From assembly GCA_001771935.1 (NCBI GenBank), contig MERD01000031.1, positions 1 through 44,854 of the forward strand: 44,854 nucleotides of DNA, read 5' to 3'. The position numbers and the translations under genes were made by a program. Under the pieces are notes generated by a model that saw only the letters and a program-made list of their open reading frames with translations, was not told the DNA's origin and did not search any database. This document shows, one piece after another, positions 27,396-35,588 of this stretch; the first letter of the stretch is position 1, and every line of letters starts with the position of its first letter. The stretch is from Betaproteobacteria bacterium RIFCSPLOWO2_02_FULL_67_26 (lineage in GTDB: Bacteria; Pseudomonadota; Gammaproteobacteria; Burkholderiales; SG8-41).

Positions 27396-28421
27396 ATGGC
27401 AACACCGGAGGACAAGAGCAAGAATCCGCCGAAGGATGTCAGCACCATCCCGCCAGGGAGGGTTCAAGGGGCGGAGACGGTTCCGCCGGTAAAGCCGAAA
27501 GACATCGCCACCATCCCGCCGCAGACGCGCAAAGCGGACGACACGATCCCGCCCGGAAAACCGCTGGACGTCGTGACCCCCCCGCCGGCGGGAACCAGTG
27601 GCCAGGTTCCCGGCGAGCAGGGCCAGGCGCTCTATCTGCGCTCGATCAACGAGCAACTGATGGGATGGGACGACCCGCGCGCGATGCTCAAGCGGGCGCT
27701 CCACGAGAATCATTTCCTGCTGCTGTGCCAGAGAATCCTTTCGCTGAAGTCCGGCGCGGCGGATTCGCAGTGCTTCGAGGTGCTGCTGCGGCTCAGGCAG
27801 GAGGAGGAGAACCTGCTGCCGCCGGGCGGCTTCCTCGACGTCGCGGAAAGCCTCGGCATGATGGCCGAGATCGATTTCTGGGTGGTCCGCAATCTGCTCG
27901 CGTGGGGCGCCGAAAGAATACGCGCCAATCCGGCGGCGCAGCTGCCCATGATGTGCGTCAACGTCTCCTCGGCGGGGCTCATCGACGACCGGTTCGTGAA
28001 ATTCGTCCGTCACGAGCTGCAGAGGACCGGCTACCCGCCCCGCGCCCTGTGCTTCGAGATCAACGAGCACGATGTCATCGAGTATCACGAGCACGCGCAG
28101 AAGTTCATCTCGGCGCTGAAGCCCGGCTGCCGCATCACGCTCGACGCGTTCGGCAGCGTCAAGGTGTCGTTCTCGCACCTGACGGGGCTCGCCATCGATT
28201 TCCTCAAGATCGACGGCGCGATCATCCAGAACGTCGTTCGCGACCCGGCCGCCCTCGCCAAGGCGCGCGCCATCACGCACGCCAGCCAGCGGACCGGCCT
28301 GCGCACCATAGCGGAGTGCGTCGAGGACAAGGAGACGCTCGAAAAGCTGCGCGGCATCGGAGTGGATTACGCGCAGGGCTTCGGGGTCGCCCGGCCCGAT
28401 CCGCTCGGCAAGCTTTCCTGA
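27396..28421 (+). CDS. Degenerate EAL-domain protein with N-terminal Thr-Pro-Pro 11-residue repeats
   Basis: A 341-residue protein. Residues 14-68 are five 11-residue repeats with Thr at 17, 28, 39, 50 and 61, each followed by IPP, VPP or PPP; this region is probably disordered. Residues about 95-338 form an EAL (c-di-GMP phosphodiesterase) domain. EVLLR replaces EALLR, CVNVS and CFEINEHD correspond to the Asn and Glu motifs, FLKIDGAII supplies the Lys, and IAECVED matches AEGVE. The metal-binding DDFG motif reads DAFGS, losing one Asp, so activity is doubtful and a c-di-GMP sensor or scaffold role is possible. GGAGGAGG lies 12 bases before the ATG. There is no membrane span or signal peptide. 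Confidence 0.88.
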   Translation: MATPEDKSKNPPKDVSTIPPGRVQGAETVPPVKPKDIATIPPQTRKADDTIPPGKPLDVVTPPPAGTSGQVPGEQGQALYLRSINEQLMGWDDPRAMLKRALHENHFLLLCQRILSLKSGAADSQCFEVLLRLRQEEENLLPPGGFLDVAESLGMMAEIDFWVVRNLLAWGAERIRANPAAQLPMMCVNVSSAGLIDDRFVKFVRHELQRTGYPPRALCFEINEHDVIEYHEHAQKFISALKPGCRITLDAFGSVKVSFSHLTGLAIDFLKIDGAIIQNVVRDPAALAKARAITHASQRTGLRTIAECVEDKETLEKLRGIGVDYAQGFGVARPDPLGKLS

Positions 28422-28474
28422 GCCCCGGCGCTGTGGCATCCTTGAGGGCTGACGCCACCCGCCCCGGAGGACCC

Positions 28475-29221
28475 ATGCGCATTCCGACCGTAACCGCCCG
28501 CACGCTCGGCCTGCTGGCCGGCCTTGCGCTCGCGCCGCAGCCCGCGCTGGCGCTGAAGCTGCTGACCGAGGAGAACCCCCCGCTCAACTACACCGAGGGC
28601 AAGAAGCTGACCGGCATGGCGACCGACGTCGTGCGGGAAATGCTCAAGCGGGCGCAGATCAAGCCCGAAATCGAGGTCATGTCCTGGGACAAGGCGTACG
28701 AGAAGGCGCAGGCCGACAAGGAAACCTGCCTCTACGCCACGGCGCGGCTGCCGAACCGCGAGAATGCGTTCAAGTGGGTCGGCCCGATCGCCATGAACAA
28801 GTGGGGCTTGTACGCCCTCGGCGGGTTCAAGCCGGAACTCAAGACGATACCGGAGGTGAGGCCGTTCCGGGTCGGCGGCGTCGAGCGCGACGCCAAGGTC
28901 GAGTTCCTGCGCGAAAAGGGCGTCACCAACGTCGTCGAGGAGAAGGACGACCGGCAGAATCCTCCGAAGCTCACGCTGAACCGCAAGGAAGCGCTGAAGA
29001 TCGACCTGTGGGTCACCAGCGTCGCCAGCGCCAGGAAGGTCGCCGCCCAGGCCAAGGTGCCCGGCATCAAGCTGGTCCTGGTCGTGAACGAGGCCGAGTC
29101 GTACCTGGCCTGCAGCCCGCGCACGGCCCCGGCCACCCTGAAGGCGCTGGCGGCCGCGCTGGACAGCATGAAGAAGGACGGGTCCTTCGAGAAGATCGTC
29201 AAGGCCTACGAGGGCCGGTAG
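28475..29221 (+). CDS. Periplasmic solute-binding protein (SBP_bac_3-like)
   Basis: A 248-residue exported protein. The signal peptide (about residues 1-26, LGLLAGLALAPQPALA) is followed by a small type II binding-protein fold: LKLLTEENPPLNYTEGKKLTGMATDVVREMLKRA at the mature N-terminus, then YATARLPNRENAFKWVGP. This wording is typical of amino-acid/polar-solute binding proteins, many of which occur without their own permease. A GGAGG site sits 5 bases before the ATG. It is 53 bases after the EAL gene on the same strand, so it may be co-transcribed and could give that protein a sensory input. The ligand is unknown. Confidence 0.87.
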   Translation: MRIPTVTARTLGLLAGLALAPQPALALKLLTEENPPLNYTEGKKLTGMATDVVREMLKRAQIKPEIEVMSWDKAYEKAQADKETCLYATARLPNRENAFKWVGPIAMNKWGLYALGGFKPELKTIPEVRPFRVGGVERDAKVEFLREKGVTNVVEEKDDRQNPPKLTLNRKEALKIDLWVTSVASARKVAAQAKVPGIKLVLVVNEAESYLACSPRTAPATLKALAAALDSMKKDGSFEKIVKAYEGR

Positions 29222-29236
29222 TCACGCCTCACCGGC

Positions 29237-29866
29237 TCACGACCCGCCCAGCAGCGCGGCGCGCAGCCGCCCGTCCACCGGCTTGGCGCCGATCCAGATC
29301 TTCAGCAGCGACCGGAAGAAATCGTTTCCGGGGATCGTGATCCGCTCGACGCCTTCGACGGTGATGCGCGTGCCGGTGCGGGGCAGGAAGTCGATGGTGA
29401 CGATGCCACCGCGCTTCAATATCCCGATCGAGTTCATCATGCGGTTGAGATCGGTGAGCCGCTTCTGGATGAGCGTGATCTCCGCGGGGATATGGTTGGC
29501 CTCGATCGCGTCGTTGAGCGAGGCGGTCAGCTCCCTGGCGGTCAACTCCTCGATCACCACGTGCATCAGGATGCGCTTCGGGCCGGCGTCCGCGAGCACC
29601 TCCGCCGCGCTCTTCTTCCGCGCCGTGAGGTAGAGCGCGCCGACATATACCGGCACCGCCATCAGCTTGTGCCGCATGCCCGCCCCGTTCAGCACCAGCT
29701 CGGTCTTGCCGACCACGGCCCGGTCCGGAATCCTGACGCCGTCGACCTCGACCGCCAGCGCCGCGCCGCAAAGGATCCCCGCGGCGCTGAGCATGCCGGT
29801 CAGTGCGTGCTTGAAGCCCCTACCGCGGCCCAGGCGCCCTGACTCGTTTCGGTTTTCGCCACTCAT
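29237..29866 (-). CDS. Exported chalcone-isomerase-fold protein (Chalcone_3 family)
   Basis: A 209-residue protein with a basic N-terminus and a signal or anchor segment (about residues 19-38, ALTGMLSAAGILCGAALA). The chalcone isomerase-like domain follows, with VEVDGVRIPDRAVVGKTELVL and NGAGMRHKLMAVPVYVGALYL, then IGILKRGGIVTIDFLPRTGT. It is probably not a flavonoid enzyme. Related CHI-fold proteins bind fatty acids, and this gene is last in a fatty-acid degradation cluster, so lipid binding in the periplasm is a reasonable inference. Its start ATG lies inside a heptamer repeat, giving several alternative in-register GTG and ATG codons (29869 is an in-frame GTG). It converges with the solute-binding protein gene. 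Confidence 0.82.
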   Translation of the reverse strand: MSGENRNESGRLGRGRGFKHALTGMLSAAGILCGAALAVEVDGVRIPDRAVVGKTELVLNGAGMRHKLMAVPVYVGALYLTARKKSAAEVLADAGPKRILMHVVIEELTARELTASLNDAIEANHIPAEITLIQKRLTDLNRMMNSIGILKRGGIVTIDFLPRTGTRITVEGVERITIPGNDFFRSLLKIWIGAKPVDGRLRAALLGGS

Positions 29867-29894
29867 CACTCATCACCCATCACTCATCACCCTT
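29860..29894 (-). repeat. Heptamer tract GTGATGR at the thiolase/chalcone-isomerase-like junction
   Basis: Five head-to-tail units on the plus strand: CACTCAT, CACTCAT, CACCCAT, CACTCAT, CACCCTT. Read in the gene direction these are GTGATGR-type (ATGAGTG) units. They begin in the thiolase stop codon and end over the next start codon. Confidence 0.85.
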
Positions 29895-31093
29895 CAGAGG
29901 GCCTCGAACACCCCGGCGGCGCCCATACCGGTACCGATGCACATGGTCACCATGCCGTACTTCTTCTGGTGGCGGCGCAGGCCGTGGAGCAGCGTCGCCA
30001 CGCGGATCGCGCCGGTGGCGCCGAGCGGATGCCCGAGCGCGATGGCGCCGCCGAGAGGATTGACCCGGGCGCGGTCGAGGCCGAGGTCCCTGATCACCGC
30101 CAGCGACTGCGCGGCGAACGCCTCGTTCAACTCGATCCAGTCGACGTCGTCCGCCTTGAGCCCCACCTGCTTCAGCGCCTTGGGAATCGCCTTGACCGGC
30201 CCGATGCCCATGATGTCCGGCGGCACGCCCGCCACCGCGTAGCCCATGAAGCGGCCGAGCGGGCGCAGGTTGCAGCGCGCGAGCGCCGATTCGCTCATCA
30301 ATACCACCGCCGCCGCCCCGTCCGACATCTGCGAGCTGTTGCCGGCCGTCACGCTGCCTTTCACCGAGAACGCGGGCCGCAGCTTCGCGAGCGCCTCGGG
30401 CGAGGTATCGCGGCGCGGGCCTTCGTCGTTCACCGCTTCGCGCGCGTTGACCCGCACCTCGCGCTTCGCGAGGTCCGGCAAGCGCTCGTTCACCGCGTAC
30501 GGCGTCACCTCGTCCCTGAATTCGCCGCTGTCGGCCGCCCGCACCGCGCGGCGGTGGCTTTCCGCGGCGAACAGGTCCTGCTCCTCGCGGCTCACCTTCC
30601 ACTGGGCGGCCACTTTCTCGGCGGTAATGCCCATGCCGTAGCCGATTGCCACGTTTTCGTTGTTCTCGAAAACCGCCGGACTGAAGGACGGCTTGTTGCC
30701 CCCCATCGGCACCATGCTCATGCTCTCGGTGCCGGCGGCGACCATGACGTCCGCCTCGCCCAGCCGGATGCGGTCCGCCGCGAGCGCCACCGCCTGCACG
30801 CCCGAGGAGCAGAAGCGGTTGACCGTCATGCCCGACACGGTGTTGGGAAAGCCCGCCAGCAGGAGCCCGATGCGCGCGACGTTCATCCCCTGCTCCGCTT
30901 CCGGCATCGCGCAGCCGACGATCACGTCCTCGATGACCGCGGGATCGAGCCCGGGGCACTTCGCGAGCGCGCTCTTCAGCGCGTGCGCGAGCAGGTCGTC
31001 CGGCCGCACGTTCCTGAACATTCCGCGCGGCGCCTTGCCGACGGGTGTGCGGACGGCGGCGACTATGTATGCGTCCTGGACTTGCTTAGCCAT
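29894..31093 (-). CDS. fadA: Acetyl-CoA acyltransferase (thiolase, FadA type)
   Basis: Final step of beta-oxidation: thiolytic release of acetyl-CoA from 3-ketoacyl-CoA. The 399-residue protein starts MAKQVQDAYIVAAVRTPVGK. The nucleophilic Cys95 is in VNRFCSSGVQA, His is in ALGHPLGATGA and the second Cys in CIGTGMGAAG. NEAFAAQSL is also typical. The ATG at 31093 has GGAGA upstream; the reading frame happens to stay open far into fadN, but that part is antisense-like. It is separated from the upstream fadN-type gene by a structured heptamer element. Confidence 0.95.
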   Translation of the reverse strand: MAKQVQDAYIVAAVRTPVGKAPRGMFRNVRPDDLLAHALKSALAKCPGLDPAVIEDVIVGCAMPEAEQGMNVARIGLLLAGFPNTVSGMTVNRFCSSGVQAVALAADRIRLGEADVMVAAGTESMSMVPMGGNKPSFSPAVFENNENVAIGYGMGITAEKVAAQWKVSREEQDLFAAESHRRAVRAADSGEFRDEVTPYAVNERLPDLAKREVRVNAREAVNDEGPRRDTSPEALAKLRPAFSVKGSVTAGNSSQMSDGAAAVVLMSESALARCNLRPLGRFMGYAVAGVPPDIMGIGPVKAIPKALKQVGLKADDVDWIELNEAFAAQSLAVIRDLGLDRARVNPLGGAIALGHPLGATGAIRVATLLHGLRRHQKKYGMVTMCIGTGMGAAGVFEAL

Positions 31094-31109
31094 GGCGGTT
31101 CTCCATCCG

Positions 31110-31220
31110 AAGGCACAAGGCAAAAGGCATAAGGCAAAAGGGGCGCAGCCCAACGGGCTGCCATTTGCTGTTCCTACCCTTGTGACTTGTGACTTGTGCC
31201 TTTTGCCTTTTGCCTTTTGC
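31110..31220. repeat. Structured element: inverted heptamer arms around a hairpin
   Basis: Left arm 31110-31137 has four heptamers (AAGGCAC, AAGGCAA, AAGGCAT, AAGGCAA). Right arm 31179-31220 has six (CTTGTGA twice, CTTGTGC, CTTTTGC three times), largely the reverse complement of the left. The centre holds a perfect stem, GCAGCCC (31145-31151) with GGGCTGC (31155-31161). The right arm runs into the fadN stop codon. Confidence 0.85.
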
Positions 31221-31221
31221 C

Positions 31222-33711
31222 TTAGTTTCTGAGGGGCTTCCCGGTCTTCAAGGTATGCTCGATCCGCGCCTGGGTCTTCTCGGTGGCGATCAGCTCCATG
31301 AAGTGCTTGCGCTCGAGATCGAGGAACCACTGCTCGTCCACCAGGCTGCCCCCCTCGATATCGCCGCCGCACATCACGATCGCGATCTTGTGGCCGATCA
31401 GGTAGTCGTGCTCCGAGATGTGCCCGCCGGCCAGCAGGTTCTCCATGAACGCGCGGATCGTCGCGATCTGGCTGCGTCCAGCGGCCGGTATCGCGACCTG
31501 CCTGAGCGGCGGACGGTAGCCGGCGGCGGCGAGCGAGCGCACTTCCGCCTTGGCGATCTCGAGCTGCTCGAAGCGGTTCATCACGATGCGATCGGTCGCG
31601 CGCAGGTAGCCGATGTCGCGCGCCTGCTCCGCGCTGCGCCCCACTTCGGCCATCGCCACCGCCTTGAAGTACTTCTGGATGAACGGCGACATGTCCCCGC
31701 CCTTGGCGTCGGCCGCCGCCCGCATCGCGAATTCCTTGCAGCCGCCGCCCGCCGGCAGCAGTCCCACGCCGGCCTCCACCAGCCCGATGTAGCTCTCGAG
31801 CGTCGCCACCGCCCGGTCGCTGTGCATGACGAATTCGCAGCCTCCGCCGAGCGCCAGCCCGTCCACGGCGGCGACGGTCGGAACCATCGAGTACTTGAGC
31901 GCCTGCGTCGTGTCCTGGAACTGCTCGACCAGCTTCTCCACCTCGGCGAGCTTGCCCGCCATCAACTGGTCGGCGACGCCGATGCTTCGCGCCGCCTTCA
32001 AGGCGAGCGATTCGGCTTCGCGCGTGACCTGCCGGAACAGCCGGCCGAGCGCGGACGGCTTGGACGGCCTGCCGCCGCCGGCGGGCGTTTTCCTGAGGTT
32101 CGCGCCGACGGAGAACGGCGGCTCGGTCTGCCAGATGACGAGGCCCATGTAGTTGCGCTCGGCCTCGACCAGCGCCTGCAGCACCCCCTCGAGCACGTCG
32201 TCGCCGATGGCATGCATGCGGCTCTTGAAGCTGACGATCGCGATGTCGTCGCGGGTGTGCCAGCAGCGCACGCCTTCGGTCTCGAAGATGGTCTCGCCGT
32301 ACTTGACCGCCTCGCCCAGCAGGCGGTCGGGAAATGGCTGGCGGCGGTAGACCGGCAGGCGAGAGCGCGGCTTCCAGGCGTTTGCCGCGGGCGAGAACGA
32401 GCCCTGCTCGCCGTGCACGCCCTTGCGCGAGGTTTCCATCGCCCACGCCGGCAACGGCGTACCGGTCATTCCTTTTCCCGCCGCGATGTCCTCGGCAATC
32501 CATTTGGCGAGCGTATGCCAGCCCGCGGCCTGCCAGATCTCGAACGGCCCCTGGGTCCAGCCGAAGCCCCACCGGATCGCAAGATCGAGGTCGCGCGCGT
32601 TGTCCGCGATCTCGGCCAGGCTCGCCGCGCAGTAATGGAAAGCATCGCGGTAGATGGACCAGAGGAATTGCGCCTGCGGGTGCGTCGAGCCGTGCAGCAG
32701 CTCGAAGCGCGCCGCCACGTCCTTGTTCTTGAGGATCTCGACCACGCCCTCGTCCGCTTTGCCGTCGGACGGCCGGTAATTCCGCGTCTTGAGATCGAGC
32801 ACGTGGATGTCGGGGCCGATCTTCTGGTAGACGCCCTTGCGGGTCTTCTGTCCGAGCGCGCCCTGGTCGATCAGTTTCTTCAGCCACGCCGGGACCTCGT
32901 AGTACTGGTGCCACGGATCATTCGGCAGCGTCTCCTTCATGGTGTTGACGACGTGCGCGAACGTGTCGAGACCCACCACGTCGGCGGTGCGGAAGGTCGC
33001 GCTGCGCGGGCGCCCGATGAGCGTGCCGGTGAGCGCGTCCACGACGTCGAAGCCGATGCCGAGCCGCTCGGCGTGATGGACCGTCGCCAGCATCGAGAAC
33101 ACGCCGACGCGGTTGGCGATGAAGTTGGGCGTGTCCTTCGCGCGGATCACGCCCTTGCCGAGCACGGTGACGAGGAACTTCTCGAGATCGTCGAGGATCG
33201 CCGGATCGGTGTCGGCGGTGGCGATCAGCTCGACCAGGTGCATGTAGCGCGGCGGGTTGAAAAAGTGCACGCCGCAGAAGCGCCGGCGCTGCCCCTCCGG
33301 AAACGCCTGCGCGAGCCTGTTGATCGAGAGGCCCGAGGTGTTGCTGGCGAAAATCGCGTGGTCGGCGAGATGCGGGGCGACCTTCTGGTAGAGGTCGGCT
33401 TTCCAGTCCATGCGCTCGGAGATCGCCTCGATCACGAGGTCGCACTCCTTCAGCTGCTCGAGGTGCTGGCCGTAGTTGGCGGGCTGGATCAGGCCGGCGC
33501 GCGCCGCGCTCGCGAGCGGGCTCGGCTCGAGCTTCCTGAGGTTCTCGATCGCCTTCAGCACGTTGCCGTTGGGATCGCCGTCCTTGGCCGGAAGCTCATA
33601 GAGCACGGCGGAAACATTGGCGTTGACGAGGTGCGCCGCGATCTGCGCGCCCATGACGCCGGCGCCCAGCACGGCGGCCTTGCGCACGATGAAGGGCGTA
33701 GCGGCGGCCAT
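31222..33711 (-). CDS. fadN: Bifunctional 3-hydroxyacyl-CoA dehydrogenase / enoyl-CoA hydratase (FadN-like domain order)
   Basis: Catalyses two steps of beta-oxidation. The 829-residue protein has the NAD-binding dehydrogenase first (AAVLGAGVMGAQIAAHL near residue 12, NTSGLSI, GVHFFNPPRYMHLVE with the catalytic His) and a 3HCDH C-terminal region with DTPNFIANRVG. The crotonase (hydratase) part comes at about residues 480-720, including LALGGGCEFVMHSDRA and VEAGVGLLPAGGG with a catalytic Glu. This order is that of Bacillus FadN and the reverse of E. coli FadB/FadJ. It is 20 bases after fadL and upstream of fadA. The symbol is by domain architecture only. Confidence 0.92.
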   Translation of the reverse strand: MAAATPFIVRKAAVLGAGVMGAQIAAHLVNANVSAVLYELPAKDGDPNGNVLKAIENLRKLEPSPLASAARAGLIQPANYGQHLEQLKECDLVIEAISERMDWKADLYQKVAPHLADHAIFASNTSGLSINRLAQAFPEGQRRRFCGVHFFNPPRYMHLVELIATADTDPAILDDLEKFLVTVLGKGVIRAKDTPNFIANRVGVFSMLATVHHAERLGIGFDVVDALTGTLIGRPRSATFRTADVVGLDTFAHVVNTMKETLPNDPWHQYYEVPAWLKKLIDQGALGQKTRKGVYQKIGPDIHVLDLKTRNYRPSDGKADEGVVEILKNKDVAARFELLHGSTHPQAQFLWSIYRDAFHYCAASLAEIADNARDLDLAIRWGFGWTQGPFEIWQAAGWHTLAKWIAEDIAAGKGMTGTPLPAWAMETSRKGVHGEQGSFSPAANAWKPRSRLPVYRRQPFPDRLLGEAVKYGETIFETEGVRCWHTRDDIAIVSFKSRMHAIGDDVLEGVLQALVEAERNYMGLVIWQTEPPFSVGANLRKTPAGGGRPSKPSALGRLFRQVTREAESLALKAARSIGVADQLMAGKLAEVEKLVEQFQDTTQALKYSMVPTVAAVDGLALGGGCEFVMHSDRAVATLESYIGLVEAGVGLLPAGGGCKEFAMRAAADAKGGDMSPFIQKYFKAVAMAEVGRSAEQARDIGYLRATDRIVMNRFEQLEIAKAEVRSLAAAGYRPPLRQVAIPAAGRSQIATIRAFMENLLAGGHISEHDYLIGHKIAIVMCGGDIEGGSLVDEQWFLDLERKHFMELIATEKTQARIEHTLKTGKPLRN

Positions 33712-33731
33712 TGGACTCCCCTTCGACTGTG

Positions 33732-35102
33732 CTAGAACGTGTGGCGGTACTGGATGCTCAGGATGTCGACCTTGCTGTCGAAATTGCCGATCAACGCGCC
33801 GCGCCCCGCCACCAGCGCGGGCGACAGCGCCGGCTGGCCGACCATGTTGATCAAGGGATCCTTGACGAACAGGTGCGCGTAGCCGAAATCGAGCGTGCCG
33901 GCCTGAGAAACCTTGTATTGCGCGCCGATCGCCAGCCAGGTGCGGTCCTGGTCCGGGATGCGCGGCGTCCGGTAGGTGTCCTGCGTGGGGGTCTGGTCAT
34001 ACGCGATGCCGAAGCGCACGGTCCACGGCGGGCTCAGGCGGTAATTGGCGCCGATGCCGACGCGCCAGGTATCGGACCAGTAGAACGGCGTGCTCTCGAG
34101 CGTGGCGCCGTTGCTCCGGATGATGTCCAGCGTCTTCAAGCCGCTCCAGCCCGTCCACGTCGCATCCGCGAGCACGTCCCACTGGTTGTTGACCCGGTGC
34201 TTCAGCGCGAATGACAGCGTGGCCGGCATCTTCACGTTCGCCGTCACCGGGCCGTCCCCGGCCTGGTTGAACACCGGCGCCAGGCCGAGCAGCGCGTTCA
34301 CCGCGGCGGGACGTCCCTGGTAGGTAACGTCCCCGGACAACTTGAAATGCATCGCCGAGCGATAGGCGATGCCCAGATCGGTATCCGGCCCCGGCTTGAT
34401 CATGATGCCCGCGTTGTAGCCCCAGGCGCCGTCATCGGCCGAGATCTTGTTGCTGCCCTCGGTGTTGTTTGGCACGCCGGGGATGCCGCCCGCCGAGGCG
34501 AGGAAGCTGTAGTTCACCGCCTTCGTCAGCTCGCCCTCGAAGGTCTGGTAGTTGACGCCGAAGCCGAGCGAGATCTGGTCGTTGAACTTGACGGCGAACG
34601 ACGGGTTGATGTTGATGGCCTTCACTTCCGACTTGAGGGCGTGGAAGCGTCCCATCCAGGTCGCGTCGTAATCCGTCTTGAGGCCGAACGGCGCGTTGAC
34701 GCCGACCCCGAGGTACAGCTTCGGATTGAGCTGCCACGACAGGTACAGGTTGGGGACGAACGCCAGATCGCCGGCGTCGCCTCCGTTCCCGTTCAGCGCG
34801 TACGGGCCGGCGCCGAGTATTGTGGAGACTGCTGGCCGGGTCCCGGCGTTGTTGAACTCGGCCGACGGAACGATGAGGTGGCCGGCGACGACGACCTGCC
34901 GTCCCTGCAGCCGCGTCATCCCCGCGGGATTGAAGTAGATCGTGCTCGCGTCATCCGCTGCGGCGGCGGCACCCGCGTAGGCATTCCCCAGGCCGCTTGC
35001 GCTCTGCTCGATCAGCGCGAAACCCGAAGCCTGCGCCCCGCCGGAAACTGCGGCCAGCGCCGCGGATACCGCGAACGGGATCAGTGTCTTGTAGCGCGTC
35101 AT
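33732..35102 (-). CDS. fadL: Outer-membrane long-chain fatty-acid transporter FadL
   Basis: A 456-residue outer-membrane beta-barrel for uptake of long-chain fatty acids. The signal peptide ends near AQASG. The mature N-terminus SGFALIEQSASGLGNAYAG followed by DDASTIYFNPAGMTRL is the FadL hatch signature. The NPAGM motif is intact and the final residue is Phe, as expected for barrel assembly (IQYRHTF). A GGGGGAGA site precedes the ATG. It lies between the thioesterase and the fadN gene; a possible TAATAT -10 lies in the 75-base gap upstream. Confidence 0.95.
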   Translation of the reverse strand: MTRYKTLIPFAVSAALAAVSGGAQASGFALIEQSASGLGNAYAGAAAAADDASTIYFNPAGMTRLQGRQVVVAGHLIVPSAEFNNAGTRPAVSTILGAGPYALNGNGGDAGDLAFVPNLYLSWQLNPKLYLGVGVNAPFGLKTDYDATWMGRFHALKSEVKAININPSFAVKFNDQISLGFGVNYQTFEGELTKAVNYSFLASAGGIPGVPNNTEGSNKISADDGAWGYNAGIMIKPGPDTDLGIAYRSAMHFKLSGDVTYQGRPAAVNALLGLAPVFNQAGDGPVTANVKMPATLSFALKHRVNNQWDVLADATWTGWSGLKTLDIIRSNGATLESTPFYWSDTWRVGIGANYRLSPPWTVRFGIAYDQTPTQDTYRTPRIPDQDRTWLAIGAQYKVSQAGTLDFGYAHLFVKDPLINMVGQPALSPALVAGRGALIGNFDSKVDILSIQYRHTF

Positions 35103-35177
35103 ACGTTCTCCCCCTGTACGAAAACCATATTACTCCCGGCGGAATTTGATGCCGCAACTTCGCGCGGTGGCGCCGGA

Positions 35178-35588
35178 TTAGTGTTGCGCGGAAACAACAC
35201 GCGGGTTGCGGTTCTCGTCGATCGCCACGTACGTCAGCGTCGCCTCCGTGACCTTCACGACCTGCTCGCGCTCCGGCTTGCGCTGCGCGTAGACCTCGAC
35301 GTTCACCGTGATCGAGGTGCGCCCGACGCGCACCACCTCGGCGTAGAAGCTGACGATGTCGCCCACCAGGACCGGTTGCTTGAACTGGAACGAATTGACC
35401 GCCACCGTCGCGACGCGGCCGCGCGCGAGCCGCACCGCCGGGATGCTGCCCGCGATGTCCACCTGCGCCATGATCCACCCGCCGAATATATCGCCGCTCT
35501 GATTCTCGTCGGCGGGCATGGGCGCGACGCGGAGCGTCACTTCCTTGCCGGCCGGGAGGGTGGTGGTGGGGCGGTCAGTGACCGGCAT
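35178..35588 (-). CDS. Acyl-CoA thioesterase, YciA-like hotdog fold
   Basis: A small cytoplasmic thioesterase (136 residues) that hydrolyses acyl-CoA. The hotdog core has MPADENQSGDIFGGWIMAQVD, the catalytic/CoA-binding signature of the YciA/BFIT group (N-x-x-G-x-x-F-G-G). VAVNSFQFKQPVLVGDIVSFYAEV and TYVAIDENRNPR follow. The start at 35588 overlaps the end of the acyl-CoA synthetase gene by 14 bases, so it is translated from the same message. Pairing a synthetase with a thioesterase suggests control of CoA release during fatty-acid breakdown. Confidence 0.93.
   Translation of the reverse strand: MPVTDRPTTTLPAGKEVTLRVAPMPADENQSGDIFGGWIMAQVDIAGSIPAVRLARGRVATVAVNSFQFKQPVLVGDIVSFYAEVVRVGRTSITVNVEVYAQRKPEREQVVKVTEATLTYVAIDENRNPRVVSAQH

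Noticed and set aside
29860-29894. CRISPR-like array
   Set aside because: Units are 7 bases with no spacers and no cas genes in the window; this is a short tandem repeat.
31189-33735. 848-codon plus-strand open frame opposite the FadN-type gene
   Set aside because: Same shadow effect. It begins inside the heptamer arm and has no family resemblance.
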